A stretch of 25,011 nucleotides of DNA. It comes from JADGHQ01 sp045805385. GTDB lineage: Bacteria > Actinomycetota > Thermoleophilia > Solirubrobacterales > Thermoleophilaceae. Under the pieces are notes generated by a model, which saw only the letters and a list, made by a program, of their open reading frames with translations, did not search any database and was not told where the DNA came from. The translations under genes and the position numbers were made by a program. Location: assembly GCA_045805385.1 (NCBI GenBank), contig JBJMLG010000226.1:1-25011 (forward strand), in the 5' to 3' direction. This document shows positions 15,248 through 23,578 of the stretch, piece after piece (position 1 is the stretch's first letter; every line of letters starts with the position of its first letter).

Positions 15248-16830
15248 GGCACGACACCCACACCACCGCGATAGTCGTCTTCGTCGTCCTCTTCGCGTTC
15301 GTCACAGTGCTCGGCTTCGTGGCCTCGCGCTGGCGGCGGGCGGCACTCGACCACATCAACGAGTGGGGGCTCGGCGGGCGCAGGTTCGGCAACGTCGTCA
15401 CCTGGTTCCTGCTCGGCGGCGACATCTACACCGCCTACACGTTCATTGCCGTGCCGGCGCTCGTGTTCGGCGCGGGCGCGCTGGGCTTCTTCGCGCTGCC
15501 GTACACGATCATCGTCTATCCGATCGTGTTCCTGATCATGCCGCGGCTGTGGGCCGTCTCGCACCGCCACGGCTACGTCACACCCGCCGACTTCGTCCGC
15601 GGCCGCTACCGCAGCCACGGGCTGGCGACCACCGTGGCGTTCACCGGCCTGCTCGCGACGATGCCGTACATCGCCCTGCAGCTCGTGGGCATCCGCGTGG
15701 TGCTCCAGGCGATGGGCATCAAGGGCGACTGGCCGCTGATCATCGCGTTCGTCGTGCTTGCGGCCTACACCTACAACTCCGGACTGCGGGCCCCGGCACT
15801 GATCGCGCTCGTGAAGGACACGCTGATCTACGTGACGATCATCGTCGCGATCGCCTACATCACGGGGAAGGTCGGCGGCTTCGGCCACATCTTCAACGCC
15901 GCCAAGGACGAGCTGCCGAAGCACACGACCCCGACCGGCAAGCCGGGCGCTCTGATCCCTGGAACCTCGCAGGCGCAGACCGCCTTTGCCACGCTGGCGC
16001 TGGGCTCGGCGATGGCACTGTTCCTCTACCCGCACATGATCACCGGCGTGCTCAGCTCGAAGAGCGGCGACGTGGTGCGCCGCAACTCCGTGGTGCTGCC
16101 GGCATACACGTTCCTGCTCGGGCTGATCGCGCTGCTCGGCTACATGACGATCGCGGCGGGGATCAAGCCGTCGGACCCGAACTTCGCGGTGCCCGACCTG
16201 TTCCTGAAGTACTTCCCGCCGTGGTTCGAGGGCTTCGCGTTCGCGGCGATCGCCATTGGAGCACTGGTGCCGGCGGCGATCATGTCGATCGCGGCCGCGA
16301 ACCTGTTCACGCGCAACATCTACAAGGAGTACCTGCGGCCAGGGGTGAGCGACAGCGAAGAGGCCACCGTCGCGAAGATCGTCTCCCTGTTCGTGAAGGT
16401 CGGCGCGCTTCTGTTCGTGATCCTGCTGCCGACGAAGTTCTCGATCAACCTGCAGCTTCTCGGCGGGGTGTGGATCCTGCAGACGCTGCCGGCGATCGTG
16501 GTCGGGCTGTACACGCGCTGGCTGAACAAGTGGGCGCTCATCGCCGGCTGGGCCGCGGGCATGTCGCTCGGCACGTGGATGGCGGTGGATCTCGACTTCA
16601 AGTCGTCGGTCTACAACGTGACCATCTCGGGGCACCAGATCTCGCTGTACGCGGGCATCTGGGCCGTTGCTCTGAACCTGATCGTGTCGGTCGTGCTCAC
16701 GGTCGTGCTGCGCGCACTCGGCAACCGCGACGTGACCGACGACGAGACACGCCCGGTCGACTATCGCGACACCGAGGCCGTGGAGACGCCCGCCGAGCGC
16801 GAGCGCGAGCCTGAGGTGGTGCCGGGCTAG
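15244..16830 (+). CDS. sodium:solute symporter (SSS family, MctP-like carboxylate permease)
   Basis: This 528-aa integral membrane protein starts at GTG 15244, translationally coupled to the DUF3311 gene. It has about 13 hydrophobic segments. The N-terminal block NEWGLGGRRFGNVVTWFLLG, the motif DIYTAYTF and the later AAIMSIAAANLFTRNIY are typical of the SSS branch that includes the monocarboxylate permease MctP and related actinobacterial transporters. A periplasmic or cytoplasmic loop rich in K, P and G (about 220-245) is present. The last ~35 residues are strongly acidic and hydrophilic. The likely role is Na+-coupled uptake of short carboxylates (for example lactate, pyruvate or acetate); the exact substrate cannot be read from the sequence. 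Confidence 0.9.
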   Translation: MRHDTHTTAIVVFVVLFAFVTVLGFVASRWRRAALDHINEWGLGGRRFGNVVTWFLLGGDIYTAYTFIAVPALVFGAGALGFFALPYTIIVYPIVFLIMPRLWAVSHRHGYVTPADFVRGRYRSHGLATTVAFTGLLATMPYIALQLVGIRVVLQAMGIKGDWPLIIAFVVLAAYTYNSGLRAPALIALVKDTLIYVTIIVAIAYITGKVGGFGHIFNAAKDELPKHTTPTGKPGALIPGTSQAQTAFATLALGSAMALFLYPHMITGVLSSKSGDVVRRNSVVLPAYTFLLGLIALLGYMTIAAGIKPSDPNFAVPDLFLKYFPPWFEGFAFAAIAIGALVPAAIMSIAAANLFTRNIYKEYLRPGVSDSEEATVAKIVSLFVKVGALLFVILLPTKFSINLQLLGGVWILQTLPAIVVGLYTRWLNKWALIAGWAAGMSLGTWMAVDLDFKSSVYNVTISGHQISLYAGIWAVALNLIVSVVLTVVLRALGNRDVTDDETRPVDYRDTEAVETPAEREREPEVVPG

Positions 16831-16840
16831 CCTCCCCGCG

Positions 16841-17155
16841 GTGAGGCTCTTCCGCCGCCGCCAGCCACCCGTCCTCTACGTCCACCTCGCCGACGACGGG
16901 GGCATCTTCGTCGCGCGCAGCGATAGCGGCGAGCGCTTCTGGACCGACGGCGAGGGCCTCCGTGACGAGCTGGTGCGTACCCAGCGCCGGCGCGGGGTCC
17001 TCCTCTACTCGCGCGACGACCCCGGGGCCGACCCGCCGCCACACGTGGAGTCGATGTTCGACTCGATGCTCGACTTCCAGCTGCCCTTGCAGCTCGTCGA
17101 GGAGCCGTGGCCGGAGGCGCTCGTGCCGCCGGACGAGCGCGACTACGGCCCCTGA
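16841..17155 (+). CDS. small hypothetical protein (104 aa)
   Basis: No family is recognised. The GTG at 16841 lies 10 bp after the symporter stop with only a weak ribosome site; no better start is available. The product is 104 aa with a basic head (MRLFRRRQPP) and a compact alternating beta pattern (VLYVHLADDGGIFVARSD, RRGVLLYSRDDPG). It ends in an acidic tail and has no membrane segment or cysteine. Codon use with GC-rich third positions supports coding. A CCCC-TGAA-GGGG hairpin (17149-17160) contains its stop codon. It may be a passenger of the symporter operon. Confidence 0.6.
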   Translation: MRLFRRRQPPVLYVHLADDGGIFVARSDSGERFWTDGEGLRDELVRTQRRRGVLLYSRDDPGADPPPHVESMFDSMLDFQLPLQLVEEPWPEALVPPDERDYGP

Positions 17156-17162
17156 AGGGGAC

Positions 17163-17191
17163 TAGATTCCCCGGCCGATCCCGGGTATACC
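17163..17191 (+). promoter_or_regulatory. promoter candidate for the DUF2252 gene
   Basis: A TATACC -10 box (17186-17191) and a weak -35 TAGATT (17163-17168) are separated by 17 bp. Transcription would begin at about 17198, about 5 nt before the ATG at 17203, and no ribosome site is visible. That suggests an almost leaderless mRNA. Confidence 0.5.
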
Positions 17192-17202
17192 AACACCCTC
17201 GC

Positions 17203-18600
17203 ATGGCGATAGTCGAGGTGATCACGCAGGACCCGTGGCGGCGTACCATCCGGGACTCGCTGCCGCCCCTCGAGGAGCGCTTGGCGTTCGGGCGGGCCCT
17301 GCGCGACCGGGTCCCGCGCAGCGAGCTCGGCAGGTGGAAGCCCGCGCCGGACCGGCCGGACCCCGTCGACCTGATCAGCATCACGAACGTCGGCCGCGTG
17401 AAGGAGCTCGTGCCGATCCGCGTGGGGCGGATGGCGGCCTCGCCCTTCACGTTCCTGCGTGGGGCGGCGGCGCAGATGGCGGCCGACCTCGCGAGCGCGC
17501 CGATGTCGGGTGTCGTCTCCTGGATCTGCGGCGACGCGCACCTGTCGAACTTCGGGCTGTACGCCTCGCCCGAGCGCTCGCTCGTCTTCGACCTGAACGA
17601 CTTCGACGAGGCGATCATCGGCCCGCGCGAGTGGGACCTCAAGCGGCTGGGCGCCAGCATCGTGGTGGCGGCGCGGAGCCGGGGGTTCGCGGACAACCAC
17701 GCGCGCGCGGCGGTGCTCGGCTGCATGAAGGTCTACCGGCTCGGCATGCGCGAGCTGGCCGGGCTGCCGCTGCTCGACACCTACCGGATTCGCTGGAGGG
17801 AGGACCAGCCGGTCGACCTCGGCATGTCGAAGAAGACGATCAAGCAGGGGCAGAAGCTCCGGCAGAAGGCCGAAACGCGCACGAACGACCACGCGCTGCG
17901 CAAGCTCACGACCACCCAGAGGGACGGGCGCTGGTGCTTCGACGAGCAGCCGCCGCTGCTCACGCGCCTGCCCGAGGTGGAGGCCGAGCGCGTCGCGGCG
18001 GCGCTCGAGCGCTACACGAGCACGCTGTCGGCGGATCGCCGCGATCTGGTGAACGCCTATGCGGTGCAGGACGTGGCGTTCAAGGTCGTAGGGGTGGGCA
18101 GCGTCGGCACGCGTGCATACGTCGCGGCGCTCGCGGGGAACGGCGACCGCGACGCGCTGTTCCTGCAGGTGAAGGAGGCACCGGGCTCGCAGCTCGCGCC
18201 GTACCTGCCGGAGCACCGGATGCGCCACCAGGGCGAGCGCGTGGTCGAGGCGCAGCTATCGCTACAGGCGCTCTCGGACCCGTTCCTCGGTTGGACGACG
18301 ATCGGCCGCCGCCACTTCTACGTGCGCCAGCTGCGTGACATGAAGGGCGCGGTCGAGATCGAGACGATGCGACCGCGCGGGCTGATCGACTACTCGAGGC
18401 TGCTCGGCGGCACGCTCGCGATGGCCCACGCGCGCTGCGGTGACCCGGCGGTGATCGCCGGCTACCTCGGGAAGGGCGACCACATGGACCGCGCGATGGC
18501 GGAATTCGCCTTCGCCTACGCCGACCAGACCGAGCGCGACCACGACGCGGTCGTGAAGGCGATCAAGGCCGGCCGGCTGCCGGCCGAATTCGGCGTCTAG
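17203..18600 (+). CDS. DUF2252 family protein
   Basis: This 465-aa soluble protein starts at ATG 17203; an upstream in-frame start is disfavoured because the promoter lies between. The family signature is present: RVGRMAASPFTFLRGAA near residues 70-90, then CGDAHLSNFG at 109-118 and DLNDFDE at 130-136. The GDxHxxN...DFD arrangement resembles the catalytic and metal loops of aminoglycoside-phosphotransferase-like kinases, so a kinase-type fold is likely. Later conserved parts include the VGVGSVGTRAY loop and FYVRQLRDMKG. No function of DUF2252 is established to my knowledge. The stop overlaps the convergent hydrolase gene by 4 bp, and no operon partner is evident. Confidence 0.9.
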   Translation: MAIVEVITQDPWRRTIRDSLPPLEERLAFGRALRDRVPRSELGRWKPAPDRPDPVDLISITNVGRVKELVPIRVGRMAASPFTFLRGAAAQMAADLASAPMSGVVSWICGDAHLSNFGLYASPERSLVFDLNDFDEAIIGPREWDLKRLGASIVVAARSRGFADNHARAAVLGCMKVYRLGMRELAGLPLLDTYRIRWREDQPVDLGMSKKTIKQGQKLRQKAETRTNDHALRKLTTTQRDGRWCFDEQPPLLTRLPEVEAERVAAALERYTSTLSADRRDLVNAYAVQDVAFKVVGVGSVGTRAYVAALAGNGDRDALFLQVKEAPGSQLAPYLPEHRMRHQGERVVEAQLSLQALSDPFLGWTTIGRRHFYVRQLRDMKGAVEIETMRPRGLIDYSRLLGGTLAMAHARCGDPAVIAGYLGKGDHMDRAMAEFAFAYADQTERDHDAVVKAIKAGRLPAEFGV

Positions 18601-19484
18601 AGCGACTCGACGAAGTCGCCGATCGCGCCCGCCACCCGCTCCGGCTCGTCCTCCACGAGGTAGTGCGCGGCGGTATTGATCTCTGTCGTCTTCGCCTCAG
18701 GGAACAGCGCCCGCCACTGGTCGATGAAGGCTGGCACGAAGACCGTGTCGCGCATGCCCCAGATCAGATGCATCGGGCGCTCGAAGGCTTCGAGCTGCGC
18801 ATGGATCGCGCCGAGCACCGCCGCGCTCAGGTCGTGCTCGGTGAGTGGGATGTCGCGGATGAAGCCGAGCGTGCCCACGCGCGACCAGTAGGTGTCGAAG
18901 GGGGCCCGGTAGGCGTCCATCATCGTCGCGTCGGTGTCGCGGTGGTACATGCCGCCGGGGATCGCCTCGACCGGCACGTTGTTGGCGAGCGCGAGGATCT
19001 CCCCGAGGCCCTCGGTGCGGAATTGGCGCAACCAGGGCGGGAGAAAGCTCGGCAGCTCCCACGCCCAGGTGTTCATCGCGACGATCGCCTTGATCCTGGC
19101 GGGGCGCTCGGTCGCGGCGCCGAGGCCGATCGGCCCGCCCCAGTCGTGGAGCACGAGCGTCACGTCGCGCAGGTCGAGCCCGTCGAGCATCTCGATCGCG
19201 TTGGCGATGTGGTTGGCGAGCACGTAGCGCCTCGGCTCGGGAGGCTTCCCGGAGCGGCCGAAGCCCATGTGGTCGTAGGCGATGCAGCGGTGGCCGCGCT
19301 CGGACAGCCGGGCGATCGGCGTGCGGTACATGTAGCTCCAGGTCGGGTTGCCGTGGAGCATCAGGATCGGGCTCGCGTCGCAGGGGCCGGCGTCCACGTA
19401 ATGGAGGCGCGTGCCGTTCACGTCGACGTAGCGCGGCTCATACGGGAAGGTGCCGCCGAAGTCGCCGCCGATACCGCCGCTCAT
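18597..19484 (-). CDS. haloalkane-dehalogenase-like alpha/beta hydrolase
   Basis: This 295-aa protein has an alpha/beta-hydrolase fold with haloalkane dehalogenase features. HGNPTWSYMYR at 44-54 provides the oxyanion hole and a halide-binding N46. The nucleophile elbow HDWGG has D114 followed by W115, the first halide-stabilising tryptophan. GMRD provides a candidate acid at D246, placed as in the DhlA branch (HLD-I), and the base H274 is in AAHYLVEDEPE. All catalytic residues are therefore present, and dehalogenation of a chlorinated or brominated alkane is plausible. Related epoxide hydrolases and ester hydrolases share this frame, so the substrate is open. There is no signal peptide. It diverges from the IlvG gene with 42 bp between the starts. 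Confidence 0.85.
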   Translation of the reverse strand: MSGGIGGDFGGTFPYEPRYVDVNGTRLHYVDAGPCDASPILMLHGNPTWSYMYRTPIARLSERGHRCIAYDHMGFGRSGKPPEPRRYVLANHIANAIEMLDGLDLRDVTLVLHDWGGPIGLGAATERPARIKAIVAMNTWAWELPSFLPPWLRQFRTEGLGEILALANNVPVEAIPGGMYHRDTDATMMDAYRAPFDTYWSRVGTLGFIRDIPLTEHDLSAAVLGAIHAQLEAFERPMHLIWGMRDTVFVPAFIDQWRALFPEAKTTEINTAAHYLVEDEPERVAGAIGDFVESL

Positions 19485-19526
19485 CGGCCACCGTTATACC
19501 GCGCTCGGGTAGTCTCCCGGCCGCCC
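19485..19526. promoter_or_regulatory. compact divergent promoter region
   Basis: Only 42 bp separate two start codons. On the minus strand TATAAC (19498-19493) lies 8 bp before the hydrolase ATG. On the plus strand TAGTCT (19510-19515) lies 11 bp before the IlvG GTG. Both are -10-like, and their positions predict leaderless or nearly leaderless transcripts whose -35 regions overlap each other and the opposite gene. Confidence 0.45.
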
Positions 19527-21194
19527 GTGTCAGCGCAGGAACAGGCCACCGCTTCCGAGCCCGAGCAGGCGCAGCTCCACGGCGGGCGGCTGGTGGCCCA
19601 GCGGCTGGCGGCGCACGGGGTGTCGCACCTGTTCACGCTCTCGGGCGGTCACCTCTTCTCGATCTACGACGGCTGCCGGGAAGAGGGCATCGCGATCGTC
19701 GATACGCGCCATGAGCAGGCGGCGGCTTTCGCGGCGGAGGGATGGGCGAAGGCCACGCGCTCACCCGGGGTGTGCGCTCTCACGGCCGGGCCGGGTGTGA
19801 CGAACGGCATGAGTGCACTTGCCTCGTCGCTGATGAACGGCTCGCCGGTGGTCGCCCTGGGCGGCCGCGCGCCGGCGATGCGCTGGGGTCAGGGCTCGCT
19901 GCAGGAGATCGACCACGTGCCCTTCGTGGCCCCGCTCGTGAAGAGTGCGCGGACCGCGGGCGCCACCGCCGAGATCCCCGGGCTGGTCGACGAGGCGCTG
20001 CGGCTTTCCCTCGAGCCTCCCACCGGCCCGACCTTCGTCGACTTCCCCCTCGACGTCGTGTTCATGGAGGCGGCGCCGGTCGAGGCGCCCGCCTCGCTGC
20101 CGGATCCCCTCGGGTATCCGCCCGCCGACGGGGATGCCATCGACCGCGCCGCCGCGCTGCTTCGGGGCGCCGAGCGGCCGGTGATCATGGCCGGCACCGG
20201 GCTCTACTGGGCGCACGGCGAGCACGCGCTCCGCTCGCTCTGCGAGGAGCTCCAGGTGCCGGTGTTCCTGAACGGCTTGGCGCGCGGCTGCGTGCCCGCC
20301 GACCACCTCTGCTTCTTCTCGCGCGCACGCTCGCAGGCGCTGAAGGGCGCCGACGTGGCTCTCGTAATCGGCGTTCCCATGGACTTCCGGCTGGGCTTCG
20401 GCGGCTCGTTCGGCGAGGACACGACGATCGTCACCGTGGGAAGCGCGCCACCCGTGAACCCGCATCCACGCGAGGTGGCTGCCGAGCTGTACGGCGGGGT
20501 CGCCGCGACGCTCGATGCCCTGCGATCTGCCGCGGGCGGCGGCCCGGACCGTTCCGGCTGGCTCGCCGACCTGCGCGCGACCGAGAACGAGAAGCGCGCG
20601 GCCGAGCAGGAGGAGCTGAACGACCCGCGCGCGCCGCTTCACCCGATGCGCGTCTACAACGAGCTGAACCAGGTCCTCGATCGCGACACGGTCGTGGTAG
20701 GCGACGGCGGCGACTTCGTCTCGTACGCCGGCCGCATGATCGACTCATACGAGCCCGGCTGCTGGATGGACCCAGGGCCGTACGGCTGCCTCGGCGCCGG
20801 TCCTGGATATTCGATCGCCGCCCAGCTCGCACGCCCGGACTCCCGCGTGTGCCTGCTGCTCGGCGACGGCGCCTTCGGCTTCTCCGGCCTCGAGTTCGAC
20901 ACGATGGTGCGCCACGGCCTGCCAGTCGTGGGAGTGATGGGCAACAACGGGATCTGGGGGCTCGAGAAGCACCCGATGGAGTTCCTGTACGGCTATTCGG
21001 TGGCGGCCGAGCTCCAGCCCGAGCTGCGCTACGACCGCGTGGTCGAGGAGCTGGGCGGGCACGGCGAGCTGGTGCGCTCGCCGGACGAGCTTCGGCCGGC
21101 GCTCGAGCGGGCGTTCGCGAGCGGGAAGCCGGCGCTCGTGAACGTGCTCACCGACCCCTCGGTGGCTTACCCGCGCAAGGCGAACCTGGCGTAG
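19527..21194 (+). CDS. ilvG: IlvG-like thiamine diphosphate enzyme (acetolactate synthase family)
   Basis: The frame is open well upstream across the opposite gene, but GTG 19527 gives the natural 555-aa protein. From memory it closely follows mycobacterial IlvG, including FTLSGGHLFSIYDGCREEG, GSLQEIDHVPFVAPL, GVPMDFRLGFGG, the GNNGIWGLEKHPME block and the ending LTDPSVAYPR. The catalytic glutamate is E63 in RHEQAAAFAAEG. The ThDP/Mg motif runs from GDG (446-448) to NN (473-474). Three domains (PYR, central, PP) are present at the usual length. There is no regulatory small subunit gene nearby. True acetolactate synthase activity is not certain for this branch, and 2-hydroxyacyl-CoA lyases share the C-terminal pattern, so pyruvate is only one possible substrate. 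Confidence 0.85.
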   Translation: MSAQEQATASEPEQAQLHGGRLVAQRLAAHGVSHLFTLSGGHLFSIYDGCREEGIAIVDTRHEQAAAFAAEGWAKATRSPGVCALTAGPGVTNGMSALASSLMNGSPVVALGGRAPAMRWGQGSLQEIDHVPFVAPLVKSARTAGATAEIPGLVDEALRLSLEPPTGPTFVDFPLDVVFMEAAPVEAPASLPDPLGYPPADGDAIDRAAALLRGAERPVIMAGTGLYWAHGEHALRSLCEELQVPVFLNGLARGCVPADHLCFFSRARSQALKGADVALVIGVPMDFRLGFGGSFGEDTTIVTVGSAPPVNPHPREVAAELYGGVAATLDALRSAAGGGPDRSGWLADLRATENEKRAAEQEELNDPRAPLHPMRVYNELNQVLDRDTVVVGDGGDFVSYAGRMIDSYEPGCWMDPGPYGCLGAGPGYSIAAQLARPDSRVCLLLGDGAFGFSGLEFDTMVRHGLPVVGVMGNNGIWGLEKHPMEFLYGYSVAAELQPELRYDRVVEELGGHGELVRSPDELRPALERAFASGKPALVNVLTDPSVAYPRKANLA

Positions 21195-21200
21195 CCCGCG

Positions 21201-21773
21201 CTACCTGAGCTCGGTCGCTAGCTCGCGAAGGTACGTACCGGTCACCCTCCGCTCGGTCGCGGCGCCTGCTTCCTCCTCGACTCCTATCTCGCACCACACC
21301 GTGCAGCCCTCGTCGTCCTGCTCGACACCCCACGAGTCGGAGAGCGAATCCACGATGAACAGACCGCGCCCGCCCGTCGTGAACCGGTTCTGGCGCCGTG
21401 GCGGCGGCGGCTCGAAGCCCTCGCCGGCGTCGTGAACAGATACGCGGGCGCGACCGGGCCGCTGCGTGACGCTCAGCGTCACCGAATCCTCGTCGGAGAG
21501 CCCGGCGTGGATCACCGCGTTGGTGACGAGCTCCGACACGAGTAGGGCGAGCGTCTCCCGGGTCGGCTCCGGAAAGCCGAGCTCCGCCAATCCCCTCCGG
21601 GCGCTCGTCACCCCTTCGGGTCGCGCCGGGAGGGTTCGCGTGACACGGCGGGTGGTACCGAAGCGGCTGCCGTCCGAGAGTGGGGCGGAGCAACTCGGGC
21701 ACGTGCCCACCGAGGGGCGCGCGGCCGCGCTGTAGCTGCGGGAGCCACAGGCGGGGCATCGGTGGTACGGCAT
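21201..21773 (-). CDS. RsbW-like anti-sigma ATPase with N-terminal zinc ribbon
   Basis: I chose ATG 21773 (190 aa) over an in-frame ATG at 21866, because AGGAAGCAGGGA lies just ahead of 21773 and the first conserved motif follows at once. Residues 6-28 hold CPACG and CPSC pairs (C6, C9, C25, C28), a zinc ribbon. Residues ~45-170 are a GHKL/HATPase domain. The N-box SELVTNAVIHAG has E81 and N85, the G1 box DAGEGF begins at D115, and the G2 box GGRGLFIVDSLSD begins at 134. This is the RsbW/SpoIIAB-type serine kinase group, which sequesters sigma factors or phosphorylates anti-sigma antagonists. The ribbon is not usual in that group and may bind a partner or sense redox or metal state. No sigma factor or antagonist gene is adjacent. 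Confidence 0.82.
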   Translation of the reverse strand: MPYHRCPACGSRSYSAAARPSVGTCPSCSAPLSDGSRFGTTRRVTRTLPARPEGVTSARRGLAELGFPEPTRETLALLVSELVTNAVIHAGLSDEDSVTLSVTQRPGRARVSVHDAGEGFEPPPPRRQNRFTTGGRGLFIVDSLSDSWGVEQDDEGCTVWCEIGVEEEAGAATERRVTGTYLRELATELR

Positions 21774-21974
21774 GGTCCCTGCTTCCTGCAATCCGCACGG
21801 GGCCCGTTGGGAGGCGGGCGGCGAGCGTCTCGCTCTCTGGGTCCGGCGCTTCTCGTGCGACGCCACGCTGTGGCAGCACCGCTAGGAGACGCGACGGTCT
21901 CATTGGTCAATGTACCCCCCGGTGCCAGAAGTATGTGTACCCGGCGCGCCAGGCTGCTTAGCTGAGGCCGACCT

Positions 21975-23486
21975 ATGACCTTGCTGGCCGATGTCGTCGC
22001 CGCCTCGGGAGACGTGACCAACACCAGTTCTCGCTCGCAGAAGGTCGCTTTCCTGGCCGATCTCTTGCGGCGGCTCGACCCGAGCGAGGTCCCGCCGGCC
22101 GTCGGCTTCCTGGCGGGCGTGCCGCGACAGGGCCGTATCGGTGTCGGGTATTCGACTATCTACGGGTTGGACGTGGTGGGCGCCGAAGAGCCGTCGCTCA
22201 CGATCGAGGAGCTCGATCGCGCGATCGCCGAGGTGCGGAAGACGACGGGCGGCGGGTCGGCGGGTAGGCGGAAAGAGATCCTCGGTGAGCTCCTCCGGCG
22301 TGCCACTTCGCAGGAGGCGGACTTCATCAAGCGGCTCTTCACCGGCGAGCTCAGGCAAGGCGCGCTCGCCGGCTTGATGGTCGACGCGGTCGCGAAGGCG
22401 GCCGGGGTGCCGGGCGAGCTCGCGCGCCGAGCGTTGATGCTGTCGGGCGACCTCACGCGCACGGCAGAGATCGCGATCTCGAGCGGCGAGGAAGGGCTGC
22501 GCGAGGTTGGGTTCGAGATCTTCCGGCCGATCTTCCCGATGCTCGCGTCGACGGCGGCGAATGTGCCGGAAGCGGTCGAGAGCTTCGATCGCGCGTCGGT
22601 GGAGTGGAAGCTCGACGGGATCCGGATCCAGATCCACCGGCGCGGTGACGAGGTCCGCATCTACACCCGCAACCTCAACGAGATCACGGAGTCACTGCCG
22701 GGGATCGTCGAGGCGGTGCGGCGGATCCCCGTCGAGCAGGCGGTGTTCGACGGCGAGGCGCTGTGGATGGGCGAACACGGGCCGGCGCCCTTTCAGGACA
22801 CCGTCTCGCAGATCGACCGTGACGCCCCGCCCGAGGGGATCGTGACGTTCCTGTTCGACCTGCTCCACGTCGACGGCGAGGACCTGCTCGACACGCCGCT
22901 CGAGCAGCGCGCCGCCCGGCTGGAGGCGATCGCGCCGCAGCTCAGGATCCCGAGCGTAATGACGTCGGACCCTGAGGCCGCGACGCGCGTGATGGACGAG
23001 GCGCTCGCCGCCGGCCACGAGGGCGTGGTCGTGAAGGACGCGGCGTCGGTGTACAAGGCGGGCCGCCGCGGCAAGGCGTGGCGCAAGGTGAAGCCGGTGC
23101 GTACGTACGACCTCGTCGTGCTCGGTGCAGAGTGGGGCCACGGGCGCCGGCAGGGCTGGCTGTCGAACCTCCACCTCGGCGCGCGCGACCCGCGGACGGG
23201 CGAGTTCGTGATGGTCGGGAAGACCTTCAAGGGGATGACGGATGAGCTGCTCCAGTGGCAGACCGGCGAGTTGCTGGCGCGCGAGGCCTGCCGGCAGGGA
23301 ATCGCTGTGATGGTGCGCCCGGAGCTGGTCGTCGAGATCGCGCTCGACGGCGTCCAGTCCTCCACGCGCTACCCGGGCCGGGTGGCGCTGCGCTTCGCGC
23401 GCGTCAAGCGCTACCGGCCGGACAAGAGCGCCGACGAGGCCGACACGATCGACGAACTGCGCGCGCTGCTCGGCGGTAGACCGTGA
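21975..23486 (+). CDS. ligB: ATP-dependent DNA ligase, LigB type
   Basis: This 503-aa ligase joins nicks via an adenylated lysine. The N-terminal domain (about 1-190) has LLxxGELRQGALAGLMVDAVA-like binding helices. The nucleotidyltransferase core has EWKLDGIRIQIHRRG with K212 as the adenylation site, then RIYTRNLNE, DGEAL, FLFDLLHVDG, HEGVVVKD and WRKVKP as motifs I to V in order. An OB domain follows, with LGARDPRTGEFVMVGKTFKGMTD. Length and motif text agree closely, from memory, with M. tuberculosis LigB (507 aa). It is a non-essential repair ligase in that genus, besides the NAD-dependent LigA. No Ku or LigD gene is near. ATG 21975 has only a weak ribosome site. Confidence 0.93.
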   Translation: MTLLADVVAASGDVTNTSSRSQKVAFLADLLRRLDPSEVPPAVGFLAGVPRQGRIGVGYSTIYGLDVVGAEEPSLTIEELDRAIAEVRKTTGGGSAGRRKEILGELLRRATSQEADFIKRLFTGELRQGALAGLMVDAVAKAAGVPGELARRALMLSGDLTRTAEIAISSGEEGLREVGFEIFRPIFPMLASTAANVPEAVESFDRASVEWKLDGIRIQIHRRGDEVRIYTRNLNEITESLPGIVEAVRRIPVEQAVFDGEALWMGEHGPAPFQDTVSQIDRDAPPEGIVTFLFDLLHVDGEDLLDTPLEQRAARLEAIAPQLRIPSVMTSDPEAATRVMDEALAAGHEGVVVKDAASVYKAGRRGKAWRKVKPVRTYDLVVLGAEWGHGRRQGWLSNLHLGARDPRTGEFVMVGKTFKGMTDELLQWQTGELLAREACRQGIAVMVRPELVVEIALDGVQSSTRYPGRVALRFARVKRYRPDKSADEADTIDELRALLGGRP

Positions 23487-23509
23487 CGGCCTCGACTGAG
23501 CCGTGAGCA

Positions 23510-23527
23510 GCCGGTTACGTGACCGGC
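23510..23527. repeat. 18-bp near-perfect palindrome after ligB
   Basis: GCCGGTTACGTGACCGGC has 6-bp perfect arms and matches its own reverse complement at 16 of 18 bases. It starts 23 bp after the ligB stop. In RNA it could form a hairpin closing ligB transcription, but no T run follows, so a protein site or a weak terminator are both possible. Confidence 0.4.
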
Positions 23528-23543
23528 GCCTCGGGCGCTCCGC

Positions 23544-23578
23544 ACAAAAAGAAACCGCCCGCGTTGCCGCGGGCGGTT
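23544..23578 (-). terminator. intrinsic terminator of the ncRNA (minus strand)
   Basis: Arms 23553-23563 and 23568-23578 pair perfectly over 11 bp (CCGCCCGCG core) around the 4-base loop. On the minus strand the hairpin is followed by TCTTTTTGT, a canonical U tract. On the plus strand no U tract follows, so the terminator acts leftwards, ending the transcript that starts near 23731. Confidence 0.85.

Noticed and set aside
21902..21911. ATTGGTCAAT small palindrome in the gap between the HATPase gene and ligB
   Set aside because: Only 4-bp arms, no adjoining promoter with good spacing; too weak to call an operator.
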